A stretch of 64,000 bases of DNA from Malania oleifera (Eukaryota > Streptophyta > Magnoliopsida > Santalales > Ximeniaceae), in contig NC_080421.1 in the NCBI RefSeq assembly GCF_029873635.1, positions 2,914,001 to 2,978,000 on the forward strand, read 5' to 3'. The number at the start of each line of letters is the position of its first letter. Within the stretch, counting starts at the first letter, position 1. This document shows positions 23,740-36,004 of this stretch, piece by piece. The notes under the pieces were generated by a model, which did no database searches, was not told the origin of the DNA, and worked only from the letters and a program-made list of their open reading frames with translations. Made by a program: the position numbers and the translations under genes.

Positions 23740-26075
23740 TGTGGTGACAGGTATTATTCCCATATTCTCCAAGAAAGCAGTAGTATTATTTGATTCTGGA
23801 GCCACACACTCCTTTATATCTACAGCTTATGTTAAAATATGCGGGGTAGAGACTCAGCCATTAGAGACTGAGTTATCGGTGGGTACACCAATGGGAACGT
23901 CGGTAGTATGTAAAAAAATACTTAAAGGCTATCCAATTTGTATTGAGGAAAGAATACTACCGGCTAACTTGGTAGTATTTAATATGCACGGGTTTGACGT
24001 AATTCTTGGGATGGACTGGCTAACTTCTAGTTATGCTAGTATAAATTGCTATAATAAGGAGGTGGTGTTTAGACCTCCTGGAGAACAAGAATACAAGTTC
24101 AATGGAACTCGTGTATACCCTTCACCACAAATATTGTCGGCAATCCAGGCAAAGAGATTACTCTTGAATGGATGTCAAGGGTACCTAGCATGCGTGGTGG
24201 AGGCACCAAAGGAAAGAGTTGAAGCTCGAGGATATCCCAATAGTAAGGGAATTCTCGGATGTATTCCCTGAGGATTTACCTGGGCTACCTCCTGATCGCG
24301 AAATCGAGTTTGTTATCGACCTACTACCAGGGACGACACCGATATCTAAAGCTCCATACAGAATGGCACCAGTAGAATTGAAAGAACTGAAGGAACAATT
24401 ACAAGAGTTGCTGGACAAAGGATTCATCAGACCCACCGTGTCACCATGGGGAGCACCAGTACTGTTTGTTAAAAAGAAAGATGGATCGATGAGAATGTGT
24501 ATTGATTATCGGGAAATAAATAAAGTGACCATTAAGAACAAGTACCCAATACCTAGCATAGATGACTTGTTTGATCAACTCCAAGGAACACAAGTCTTCT
24601 CTAAAATTGACCTCCGATCAGGGTACCATCAAGTGAAAATCAAATCAGAAGATGTTCCAAAGACCACATTTCGAACGAGATATGGTCACTATGAATTCTT
24701 AGTCATGCCATTTGGACTGACCAATGCTCCTGCTGCTTTTATGGACCTTATGAATAGGGTTTTTCATGAATATCTAGATCAATTTGTGGTGGTCTTCATT
24801 GATGATATTTTGATTTATTCAAAAAGCCCCCAGGAACATGAGAACCATTTGAGGCTAGTACTCAAAATACTAAGAGAAAAGAAACTCTATGCCAAACTTA
24901 CGAAATGTGAGTTCTGGCTAGAAAGAGTTGCATTCTTAGGGCACGTGATATCTAAGGATGGTATTTCTGTGGACCCAAGTAAAATAGAGGCAGTAGTGGA
25001 TTGGGCGAGACCAAAGAATGTTCATGAGATCAGGAGTTTCTTAGGTCTGGCAGGATATTATCGTCGATTTGTGGAAGGGTTTTCTAAAATATCTGGTCCT
25101 CTGACGAGATTGACAAGAAAGAATGTGAAGTATGAATGGACTGATGAATGTGAGCAAAGCTTTCAAGAATTAAAGCAACGACTCATCACCTGCCCCGGTG
25201 CTGACAATTCCATCAGGAGAAGATGGTTTTGTGATCTACAGTGATGCATCTCGGAAAGGGCTCGGGTGTGTATTAATGCAACAGGGGAAGGTCATTGCAT
25301 ATGCTTCTCGACAACTCAAGGACTACGAGAAGAATTATCCCACACACGATTTGGAGCTAGCAGCTGTGGTATTTGCATTAAAGATCTGGAGACACTATCT
25401 CTATGGTGAAAGGTGTGAGATTTTCACAGACCATAAAAGTCTCAAATACTTTTTCACACAAAAGGAATTAAACATGAGACAGAGAAGATGGTTAGAATTA
25501 ATCAAAGATTATGATTGCGCCATCAACTATCACCCAGGAAAAGCCAACGTGGTAGCAGATGCATTAAGTCGAAAGTCAATGAAAGCGTCAGTCTCGGCAA
25601 TGGTGACACAACATCAAATTATGATGGACCTGGAAAGATTTGGTGTGGAAATAGTAGAAGGAAATCATCAAGCTCTTATTGCTAATCTGGTAATCCAACA
25701 GACCTTACAAGAAAAGATTAAGGCTACACAGATGGAAGATGCAGAGCTAGTAAAGATTATGGGTAAGGTACAGAGTGGACTGAAGGGAGACTTTAAACAT
25801 CTTTGACGATGGAGTTTTTGAGATTCCAAACTAGATTGTGTGTGCCCAATGACAAAGATATCAAAAGAACAATCTTGGAAGAAGCTCATCGATCTCTTTA
25901 TACAGTGCATCCGGGAAGCACGAAGATGTATCGAGACTTAAGAGAGTCTTTTTCGTGGAATAATATGAAGAGGGAGATTGCACAATTTGTGGAACAGTGT
26001 CTTACTTGTCAGCAAATAAAGGCTGAGCATCAGAAACCAGCAGGACCACTGCAACCACTCCACATTCTCGAGTAG
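23740..26075 (+). pseudogene. E, proximal pol region (protease, RT, RNase H, integrase start)
   Basis: Protease motifs at about 23785-24050 ([26 protein letters not shown]). Reverse transcriptase at about 24220-25140 ([51 protein letters not shown]). RNase H at about 25200-25590 ([30 protein letters not shown]). H2C2 integrase finger at about 25850-26020 (HRSLYTVHPGSTKMYRD; QCLTCQQIKAEHQKP). Domain order is typical gypsy. A few breaks; beyond 26075 the sequence turns unreliable. Confidence 0.9.
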
Positions 26076-29000
26076 AAATGGGAACACATCTCCATGGATT
26101 TTGTAATTGGGCTACCTCCAGCACTACATTGACAGAACGCCATCTGGGTGGTTGTTGATCGTCTAACAAAGACCGCTCACTTTATTCCAATCAAAGTTAA
26201 TTACTCTATGACCAGCTTGCAGAGTTATATGTTCAAGAGATAGTTAGACTACATGTCATGCTCGTGTCTATCGTATCAGATCGAGATCCACGATTCACAT
26301 CACAATTTTGGAAGAGTTTGCAAAGAGCCTTGGGATCACGACTTACTTTCAGCACAGCATTTCATCCTCAAACTGATGGACAGTCAGAGAGAACCATTCA
26401 GATATTGGAGGATATGTTGAGAGCTTGTGTACTGGATTTCAAAGGGGAGTTTGATTCAGTATCTACCGTTAGTTGAGTTCGCCTATAACAACAGTTATCA
26501 GTCCAGCATAGAGATGGCACCATATGAAGCGTTATATGGCCGAAAGTTGTCGATCCCCATTATATTAGGATGAGGTTGGCGAACGACGAATTTTAGGTCC
26601 CGGATTATACAAAGAACCTTGAGAAAATTAAGCTCATCCGAGACAAAAATAAAAAACCGCTCAAAGTCGGCGCAACGGAGTTATGCCGAATACCCGTCGA
26701 GTGAGTGGAGTTGAGGTTTTTTTTGTTTTTGGGGGGGGGGGGAAAGGGGATAAAATATTTTTAAAAGTAGCTCAAGAAAAGATCCTGAGGGTTTGGGAAG
26801 AAGGCAACAAGCCACAGTATATTGGACCATTTCGAGGGTATTGGAGAGATTGGTCCAGGTCTTCGCTTACAAATTGCCTTACCTCCTGCAACTATCGCGA
26901 ATTCTGTGTATTTCATTGTCTCAATGTTAAAGAAATACGTCCCAGACCCTTCTCATGTGATAAGGTTATGAGTCTTAGAAGTTAGTGACACTCTATCATG
27001 AAGAAAGTACCAATCCAGATTTTAGACAAGAAGGATCAGGAGTTGCGCAACCAAAGAAGATTATGGGTAAAAGTGCTCTGAACAACCACGACATTGGAAG
27101 AAGAAGATCATGAGCTAGACGCAGAAATAGCCAGAAAACCCACATCTTTTCGCGATTAGCAGGATCGGGTTAAAAGACCAACATTATACAAGGTCTCATT
27201 TTTTAAATCTTTGTTTAATTATTTCGAGTTGACTGTAAATTTATAAGGGAGGGGAGGTGTAATAACCAAAAAAAAAAAAAAAAGAATAATAATAATAATA
27301 GTTAGTATAAAAAAAAAGAAGAAAGTGTTTCTCTGTTAGGATCCTGATTCCATGTTTGATGCCTAAGAAAGACCTTGTTCTAAGCGAGATGTGCTCGAGG
27401 AACATTGCGGATCAGGTCGTCCAGGAGGTCGGGCATGGTCAAAATGGAATTTCATAGGTAAAAAACGGGTAGACACTGTTATATACGTCAAACTGTAATA
27501 AAATAATGTTTTGACTGACATAATTTGTAGAACTATATGATAAAATAATAATAATGTAAGTATTAATATGCGGGGCCCAAAAGACTGTGTGGGGCCCACA
27601 TGAGTCCCGAAGCCGTTAGGAGTTTTCACGAGTCGCGAAGCTCTTTAGGATGCATAATAAACATGTAATAGAATTATTCGAGTTTTACGTAGGATCCATT
27701 CGGGTCTCGAAGTTGTTGTGGGGCCCACAAGACCGTGTGGGGCCAACATGAGTTTTCAAAACTCAAATTAAACTCTTGTTCAAAAATAAATAATAAAATA
27801 ATATACTAAAAATAGTTTTTTAAAATTAAATAAAATGATATAATGTTAAGAAAAATAAATAAAATATAAAATAATTAGTTAGGTAATGGATAATTTAATT
27901 AGGAAGTAATTAATTAAAAATTTATTTAGTGGGAATGGTGGCAAGCACTCACAAATAGCCTCCACTCAACCATACCTGCCCTCCCTTGCCATTCTTTAAA
28001 TTTTTAAAATTTTAATTTCACCCATCCCCACACTTGATAAATTCTATTTCTTCCCCAAAATTTTCCTATAAATAAGGCGAAAGCTCTCAACCTTCAATTT
28101 TCACAACAATTTTCCAAAGGAAGAGAAGGAGATTAGTGAGTGAAAAGAATGTGGTGGAGAGAGAATTTTGAATAAATTATAATCAACCACTTTATCTCGA
28201 TCTCATTTCTTAAAGATAATTTATTTATTGTGTTCGTTAGCACACCGGTAAAAGAAGAAGGTAAGTAAATTTGCTTATGTTAGTATGTTATCAAAAATTT
28301 ATCCGAGTTTATTTGTAAGTAAATTGATTATGTTAGTATTTTATTCAAAAAAATTTATACCCGGTATTGGTAAGTAAAATTTGATTATGTTAGTATTTTA
28401 TTCAAAATTATACCCGGGTATTTGTAAGTAAATTTTGATATGTTAGTTTCATTTTTAATTTTAAATTTCCTACCCGAGTTTATTTGGTTACGAAATTTTA
28501 ATTATGTTCTTAGTTCCACAAAATTTCCATAAGTTTATTTTTACGCTATTTCATTATAACAGTTCTCTCTTCATATACTTGCATTCTATTTTGGGTTAAG
28601 AAATGTTCCAATCCCCTCGGGGTGAATTGTCCCCATTTCTTTTATTCCAAAAAACATTAATGCTATATATTTTCACCACCCAAAAAATTGTATGTATATG
28701 GCATGAGAGTTATTTCTCGTTTACATTTGTTTATGTAAATCTGAGTAAAGATGAGATTTACGATATTATTTTAAATTGCATTAAATTATAATAAGATGAT
28801 TTTCAAACCCCTTATGGCAACGAAAGTTCAAAGTTACAGATGCTCGGTACATCAGCTTAAAGTTTATACGGATCAGAAGGCACCCACACTGAGTACGAGT
28901 GTTATTTATCGTTAGGGATTTCTCATGAGTTGCACAACCGGTTTAAGTCCAGGACTCTTAATAAGGAAAATCTCACTTAAAGTTACGTACGTTGATTTAG

Positions 29001-30373
29001 TTTGGTCGGCAAGCCAGCTAAAGTCCAGTCTTCGGACGCACCAACCCAGTATGGGGTGTAAACATGAATTACGGGCAAACAGGCTCCTAAGGGTTGGTTT
29101 TAAGATGATATGTCTATACATATTTTAATTACGTGTGTACAAAGTTACTGTAATGAAAGGAAAAGTGTAGTTACGTGGAAATGAAAAGGGATCATTTTGG
29201 TGATTATTTGGACGATCTAAGGAAACGTATAAGGAAAAGTATATGTATGTTATTCATTAAATAGTTACAGTTTTAAGTTCAAGTTTAATTAGCAGGTATA
29301 GTATAGTGATTTAAAAATTTATGTTTTGAAATTTGATGACAAAAGTTTTATGCAGAACTTTGTTAAATTTATGTTTATTCTTAAAGAAAATTTGAAGTTT
29401 TATAGATTCATTATTGTTTTACGAAATTCTTAAAAACTCATTTTTGGCCCACACACTAATAATAATTTATTTACGACGGAGCGTGTCTCATCCAATCATA
29501 TTTTATTTCAGATAAACTCTGAAGGACATGTCGGGAATCAGCTTAGCACAATGCGTGGTGGGGATAGAAAAATAAAGATTGATTAAAAAATTGTATGGTT
29601 TCAGATAATTTAGGTTGTTTGTAATTTTCCTTCTTTTGAATAAATGATTGTAATATGGGAATATTAGTGCTCTGGTTAATAACATTGGTTTTATTTTGCC
29701 TCCGCTGTAATAAGTAGTACCAAAGTTAATATCCCAGGCCCCTCGGGGTAGGGGGTGGTGTTACAAATAACGACTCTCGCAGATCTGTGTACATCTTCGT
29801 GCTTCCGAGGCATGAACCGTTATACAAAGATTATGTGGGGCCTCCTCCTAGAATGTCTTTCCTCATCTCAGTATTGCAAGAACACATAGTCTGCGTACGG
29901 AACGCGAAGCCCGTCATCTGCATGCAATACTGAACTCCTCCCCCTGCCCACTTGTACTTGTCTATCACCTCGACCAATTATGGGATTCTTCTTTCTGGGG
30001 TGCTTTAATTCTCTCCGGCAGAGTAGGTCCTAACCACTAGGCTGGTGAACATTACTGCAGTATTACCTCTATCAACTTCTATTACGAGCTCTCCAGATCC
30101 AACATGATCGGAGGCTAGATCTACTTAGCCTGCCAACGACTGATACTCCAGACTTCCTTGCTCATGAATCACTACCACGTTTGCTTTCCTGGGTGGTAAC
30201 TGATTACATGCAATCAAAATTACAAATAATAAACTCTAACTTATCTTCTCTGTCTCATTTCAATTCATCTGGGGGTAAAGAAAAGAAACTTCAAAATCTT
30301 GTGGTTCGGGGCGAAAATTCACATTGCAGCACATACAAATAATGCCTCCAAATTTTCAACGAGTCCGGTGTAA
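26076..30373. other. Unreliable, indel-rich duplicate of E's 3' half and D flank (contig end)
   Basis: This stretch repeats, with frequent one- and two-base insertions and losses, sequence found clean elsewhere. 26076-27257 corresponds to 32503-33508, 27258-29765 to the E LTR (33509-35999), and 29766-30373 to D's internal sequence at about 36000-36590. Homopolymer errors, such as a 12-base G run near 26731, are typical of uncorrected long reads. No separate gene should be called here. Confidence 0.85.
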
Positions 30374-30473
30374 NNNNNNNNNNNNNNNNNNNNNNNNNNN
30401 NNNNNNNNNNNNNNNNNNNNNNNNNNNNNNNNNNNNNNNNNNNNNNNNNNNNNNNNNNNNNNNNNNNNNNNNN
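30374..30473. other. Scaffold gap of 100 N
   Basis: Exactly 100 N, the usual placeholder for a gap of unknown size. Both sides are low-quality copies of the same element. Confidence 0.99.
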
Positions 30474-32490
30474 CCATGATGCTTCTTCAATGTCGTGGTT
30501 TGCCAGAGCACCCTTTTAACCAGTGTAATCTTCTTTGTGTGCGCAACTTCCCCCTTAAACCTCCTGATCTTCTTGTCTAAAGCTCGGATTGGTACTTCTT
30601 CACCATATTATAGAGCAACTTCCACTATCTTCTAAGAACTCATAGAACTTATCACATGAGTACAGCGCGTCTGGTACTTTTTCTTTAACATTGAGACAAC
30701 TGAAATACATCATGAATCTCTCGATAAGTTGACAGGTGAGGTGAGGCAATTTTGGGTTCAATAGGTAATGCTGGTACCATCTTTCTCCAATACCGTCGAT
30801 GTCCAATAACCCTTGGGCTTTAGTTTGCCCCTATCAGTCGCCTTCTTCTCCCAAAACCTCAATTATTCTTTTCATTGGCAAGCCTACTTTTAAAAATATT
30901 TTTCCCCCACCAAAGCAAATCAAACTCCAACTCCAGCGGTGATCGACGAGGTATTCTCTATACCTTAACTCCTTTGCCCGACTTTGACCCTGGCGTTTTA
31001 TTTTGTCTCCTCGGATGAGACTGTAATTTTTCTCAGAGGTTCTTGCTCAGTAGAACAATCTCGGGACCCGTACTAAAATTCCGTCGTCGCCAACCGAGTC
31101 TCATACCCATTATAAATAATGGTGTTATCGACACTATTCGGTCCATTTTAACCGCTTCAGCTATGGTGCCATTATTATAAGATCTCTAATGCTTGAAACC
31201 ACTTATAACTAAACGTTTTATAGGCGGCATCACTCAAGCCTAAAAGTCCCTCGGTATACTACTTCTCTAACTCTCCCTTTCCTGCCTTCCCTTTACCGTT
31301 ACTTCTCCTCTCACTCCCCCGTGGCCTCCCTATGCCTTCCCTCCCCCTTCGGTTGTCTCCGCGTTTTCCCTCCTGTACCCCCCCTCTCATCAAACCCAAC
31401 ATATCCTCTCTCAATAGCTCTGAATGGTGCTCACTCGTCTGACTGTCTCCATCAAGTTGAGGATGAACTTGCTGTTGCTGAAAGTAAGTTGTGATCCCAA
31501 GCTCTTGCAAACTCTTTTCCCAAAATTCGTCGATGTGAATCGTGGATCTCGTTCGATCTGATTCACTCGATAGCAACGAAACACCCTCTGGCCACGCCAT
31601 GTAGTCTAACTATCTTTCCTTGCCACTGAACATTAATCTTCCTCCTGGCAAGCTTGGTCATAGAGTAATTAACTTTGATTGGAATAAAAGTGAGGCGGTG
31701 TTGGTCTTAGGACTTCCCCCCTCGACCCGCAACCCCAGCATATTTTTTCTTTCATTCCCTTAGAGTTCTTTGCTTGCCGTTTTCTTTCTTTTTAGTTCGC
31801 AGTTCTATTTTAAGCCCCATTTACAAAATCCATGGAGATGTGCTCCCCATTTCACATTCATGAATGTGGAGGGGTTTTGCAGTGGTCCTGCTGTCTCTGG
31901 TGCTCAGCCTTTGACTCTTGCCTGACAGGGGATCAATAAAGTACACACTGTTCCTCCTCCACGAAATAATCGATCTCATCCTCCTCTCTCATCTCACCCC
32001 CACCCCCTCCCTTCAACTTACAACACTTGTACTACTAAAAAGATCACATAACAACTCAACTTATTTTGTTCTTAAAACAACGGCTTTGTTCTTTTTGTCT
32101 TACAACTAACACGACAAACTAACATCAACTACAAACCGGTTACAAACTAACTATGTTAAACTATAAACTCTTTATTAATACGCAGGATAAGTATCGAAAA
32201 GATATATATAATTCGTTGGAAACTTGTCCTTACCTTGTCAGCAAGTAAAGGCCTGAGCAGCACCAGAGTAAACCAGGCAGGACCAGCTTGTCTACCACTC
32301 TCACTCCACATTGGGCGCTAGAATGGAAATTTTAGCCCTCACGCTCCATGGATTTTGTACCTGGGCTAACCTCAAAAAAGAGAAAAAGCACCTCAAACCC
32401 ATGGAACAGAACGCCATCTGTGGGGGGTTTTGATTCCGTTCTCACCCATACCAGACCCCTCTCCTTTCCTTCCCAATCAAAAGTATACTC
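30474..32490. other. Unreliable inverted fold-back copy of E's integrase region (contig start)
   Basis: 30474 to about 31930 matches, on the minus strand and with many indels, E's distal pol, running from the EEASWELE-coding region backwards. After about 300 bases of poorly placed sequence it turns round near 32200 and continues as a noisy direct copy, becoming clean near 32490. An inverted copy joined head to head with a direct copy is the pattern of a fold-back long read. Confidence 0.8.
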
Positions 32491-32502
32491 TATGACCAAG
32501 CG

Positions 32503-33432
32503 TTGCAGAATTATGTTCAAGAGATAGTTAGACTACATGGCGTGCCCGTTTCTATCGTATCAGATCGAGATCCACGATTCACATCACAATTTTGGAAGAG
32601 TTTGCAAAGAGCCTTGGGATCACAACTTACTTTCAGCACAGCATTTCATCCTCAAACTGATGGACAGTCAGAGAGAACCATTCAGATATTGGAGGATATG
32701 TTGAGAGCTTGTGTACTGGATTTCAAAGGGAGTTGGATTCAGTATCTACCGTTAGTTGAGTTCGCCTATAACAACAGTTATCAGTCCAGCATAGAGATGG
32801 CACCATATGAAGCGTTATATGGCCGAAAGTGTCGATCCCCATTATATTGGGATGAGGTTGGCGAACGACGAATTTTAGGTCCCGAGATTATACAAAGAAC
32901 CTCTGAGAAAATTAAGCTCATCCGAGACAAAATAAAAACCGCTCAAAGTCGGCAAAGGAGTTATGCGAATACCCGTCGACGTGAGTTGGAGTTTGAGGTG
33001 GGGGATAAAATATTTTTAAAAGTAGCTCCAATGAAAAGAATCATGAGGTTTGGGAAGAAGGGCAAACTAAGCCCCAGGTATATTGGACCATTCGAGGTAT
33101 TGGAGAAGATTGGTCCAGTCGCTTACAAAATTGCCTTACCTCCTGCACTATCGAGAATTCATGATGTATTTCATGTCTCAATGTTAAAGAAATACGTCCC
33201 AGACCCTTCTCATGTGATAAGTTATGAGTTCTTAGAAGTTAGTGACACTCTATCATATGAAGAAGTACCAATCCAGATTTTAGACAAGAAGGATCAGGAG
33301 TTGCGCACAAAGAAGATTTCACTGGTAAAAGTGCTCTGGCACAACCACGACATTGAAGAAGCATCATGGGAGCTAGAAGCAGAAATACGCCAGAAATACC
33401 CACATCTTTTCGACGATAGCAGGATCGGGTAA
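32503..33432 (+). pseudogene. E, distal pol region (integrase core end and chromodomain-like tail)
   Basis: Clean sequence again. Integrase motifs [19 protein letters not shown] and [18 protein letters not shown], then [22 protein letters not shown] motif [19 protein letters not shown], and tail [19 protein letters not shown]. The frame is open across these 309 codons. It ends 76 bases before the 3' LTR, leaving the hairpin and polypurine tract in between. Confidence 0.9.
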
Positions 33433-33471
33433 AAGCACAACATTATACAAGGTACTCATTTAAATCTTTGT

Positions 33472-33508
33472 AAATTTCGAGGACGAAATTTTTATAAGGA
33501 GGGGAGGA
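33472..33508 (+). promoter_or_regulatory. E, inverted repeat plus polypurine tract
   Basis: AAATTTCGAGGACGAAATTT followed by TTTATAAGGAGGGGAGGA, adjoining the 3' LTR. Confidence 0.85.
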
Positions 33509-35999
33509 TGTAATAACCCAAAAAAAAAAAAAAAAAGAATAATAATAATAATAGTTAGTATAAAAAAAAAAGAAAGAAAGTGTTTCTCTGTTAGGATCCT
33601 TGATTCCATGTTTGATGCCTAAGAAAGACCTTGTCTAAGCGAGTGCTCAGAGACCATTGCGGCTCAGTCGCTCCCTGGAGGTCGGCCTGGTCAAAATGGA
33701 ATTTCATAGGATAAACAGGGTAGACACTGTTTATATACGTAAATATGTACATAAAATAATGTTTTGACTGACATAATTTGTAGAAATATATGATAAAATA
33801 ATAATAATGTAAGTATCATATGCGGGGCCCACAAGACTGTGTGGGGCCCACATGAGTCCCGAAGCCGTATGGAGGTTTACACGAGTCTCGAAGCTATTTA
33901 GGATGCATAAAAATCGTATAAGAATTATTCGAGTTACGTAGGATCCATTCGGGTCTCGAAGTTGTGTGGGGCCCACAAGACCGTGTGGGGCCCACATGAG
34001 TTTTCAAAATTCAAATTAAATTCTTGTTCAAAAATAAATAATAAAATAAATAAATACTAAAAATAGTTTAAAATTAATAACAATGATAATAATGATTAAG
34101 AAAAATAATAAAATAATAAAATAATTAGTTAGGTAATGGATTAATTAATTAGGTAAGTAATTAATTAAAAATTTATTTAGTGGGAATGGTGGCAAGCACT
34201 CCCAAATAGCCTCCACTCAACCCATACCTTGCCCATCCCTTGCCCATTCTTTAAATTTTAAAATTTTAATTTCACCCATCTCCCCACACTTTTATAAATT
34301 CTATTTCTTCCCCAAAATTTTCCTATAATAGGGAGCTCTCAACCTTCATTTTTCACAACAATTTTCCAAGGAAGAGAAGGATTAGTGAGTGAAAGAATTT
34401 GTGGTGGAGAGAGAATTTTTGAATAAATTCTTAATCACCCACTTTTTCCGATCTCATTTCTTAAAGATAATTATTGTGTTCGTAGCACACGGTAAAAGAA
34501 GAAGGTAAGTAAATTTGATTATGTTAGTATTTTTATTCAAAATTTATACCCGAGTTTATTTGTAAGTAAATTTGATTATGTTAGTATTTTTATTCAAAAT
34601 TTATACCCGAGTTATTTGTAAGTAAATTTGATTATGTTAGTATTTTTATTCAAAATTTATACCCGAGTTTATTTGTAAGTAAATTTTGATTATGTTAGTT
34701 TCTTTTTATTTTAAATTCATACCCGAGTTTATTTGGTACGTAAATTTTAATTATGTTACTTAGTTCCACAAAATTTCCATAAGTTTATTTTTACGCATAT
34801 TTAATTATACCAGTTCTATCTTTAATATACTTGCATCTATTTTTGGGTTAAGAAATGTTCCAATCCCCTCGGGTAAATTTTCAACATTTCTTTTTATTCA
34901 AAAATAAAATTATATATATTTTTAACACAAAAATTGTATGGCATGAGTTTATTTCTACGTTACATTTTTTTTATGTAAATATGAGTAAAGATGAGATTTT
35001 CACGATATTATTTTAAATTGCATAAATTATAATAAGATGATTTTCAAACCCCTTATGGCAACGAAAGTTCAAAGTTACAGATGCTCGGTACCGCAGCTTA
35101 AAGTTTATACGGATCAGAATGCACCCACACTGTTTACAGAGTGGTTATTTATGTTAGTGGATTTCTCCTGAGTGCACACCTGGTTTAAGTCCAGGACTTA
35201 ATAAGGAAAATCTCACTTAAAGTTTACGTACGTTGATTTAGTTTGGTCGGCCAGCCAGCTAAGTCCAGTCTTCGGACCGCACAACCCAGTCATGGGGGTA
35301 AACATGACTTACGGCAAACAGGCCTAAGGGTGGTTTTTACGATATATGTTTATACATATTTAATTACGTGTACAAAGTTACTGATAATTTGAAGGAAAAG
35401 TGTAAGTTTACGTGAAAAGGATCATTTTGGTGCTTATATGACGATCTAAGGAAAACGTATAAGGAAAAGTATATGTATGTTTATCATTAAATATTTTTAC
35501 AGTTTTAAAGTTAAAAGTTTAATTTAGCAGTTATAGTATATGATTTAAAAATTTACTGTTGAAATTGATGACAAAAGTTTTATGCAGAAATTGTTAAATT
35601 TATGTTTATTCTAAAAGAAATCTTGAAGTTATAGTATTCATTATTGTTTTACGAAATTCTTTAAAAACTCATTTTGGCCACACACTAATAATAATCTTAT
35701 TTACTTACTGAGCGTCGTCTCATCCCAATCATATTTTATTTCAGATAACTCTGAAGGACATGTCGGGAATCAAGCTTAGCAAGCATGCGGGTGGGGATTA
35801 GAAAAAATAAAGATTGATTAAAAATATTAGTATGGTTTCAGATATTTATGTTTGTGTAATTTTCCTTCTTTTGAAATAAATGATTGTAATATGGAATATT
35901 AGTGCTCTGGTTTAATAAAAATTTGAGTTTATTTTGCTTCCGCTGTAAATCAGTAGTAAAAAGTTAATATCCCAGGCCCCTCGGGGTCGGGGTGTTACA
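33509..35999 (+). repeat. E, 3' LTR
   Basis: 2491 bases, same length as the 5' LTR, with about ten differences by eye. Includes the 57-base tandem repeat at about 34505-34790. Confidence 0.95.
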
Positions 36000-36004
36000 A
36001 GTAC

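Larger units (their letters stand above)
19962..35999 (+). mobile_element. Element E: young Ty3/gypsy chromovirus inserted in D, with a faulty assembled centre
   Basis: A plus-strand element with two 2491-base LTRs and a perfect TSD AGTAC at 19957-19961 and 36000-36004. The primer site TGGTATCAGAGC follows the 5' LTR; the polypurine tract AAGGAGGGGAGGA precedes the 3' LTR. Gag, protease, reverse transcriptase, RNase H and the start of integrase are at 22640-26075, and integrase plus chromodomain-like tail at 32503-33432. By eye the LTRs differ at only about ten sites, which suggests an insertion on the order of a few hundred thousand years ago at usual plant rates. The span is inflated by the noisy duplicated stretch 26076-32490; the true element is probably near 10 kb. 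Outside that stretch it has few breaks and may have been close to whole. Confidence 0.93.

Noticed and set aside
26683-26985. 100-codon frame with a poly-Gly stretch
   Set aside because: Comes from a G homopolymer error in the noisy copy of E's pol.
27258-29765. Possible third, older E-type LTR or a tandem E array
   Set aside because: Differences from the two clean E LTRs are overwhelmingly short indels, as in raw long reads, and it is followed by the same D flank as the clean 3' LTR. An assembly duplicate explains it better.
31259-31600. 113-codon minus-strand frame with Gly/Arg-rich part
   Set aside because: Inside the unreliable fold-back copy; indels create it.
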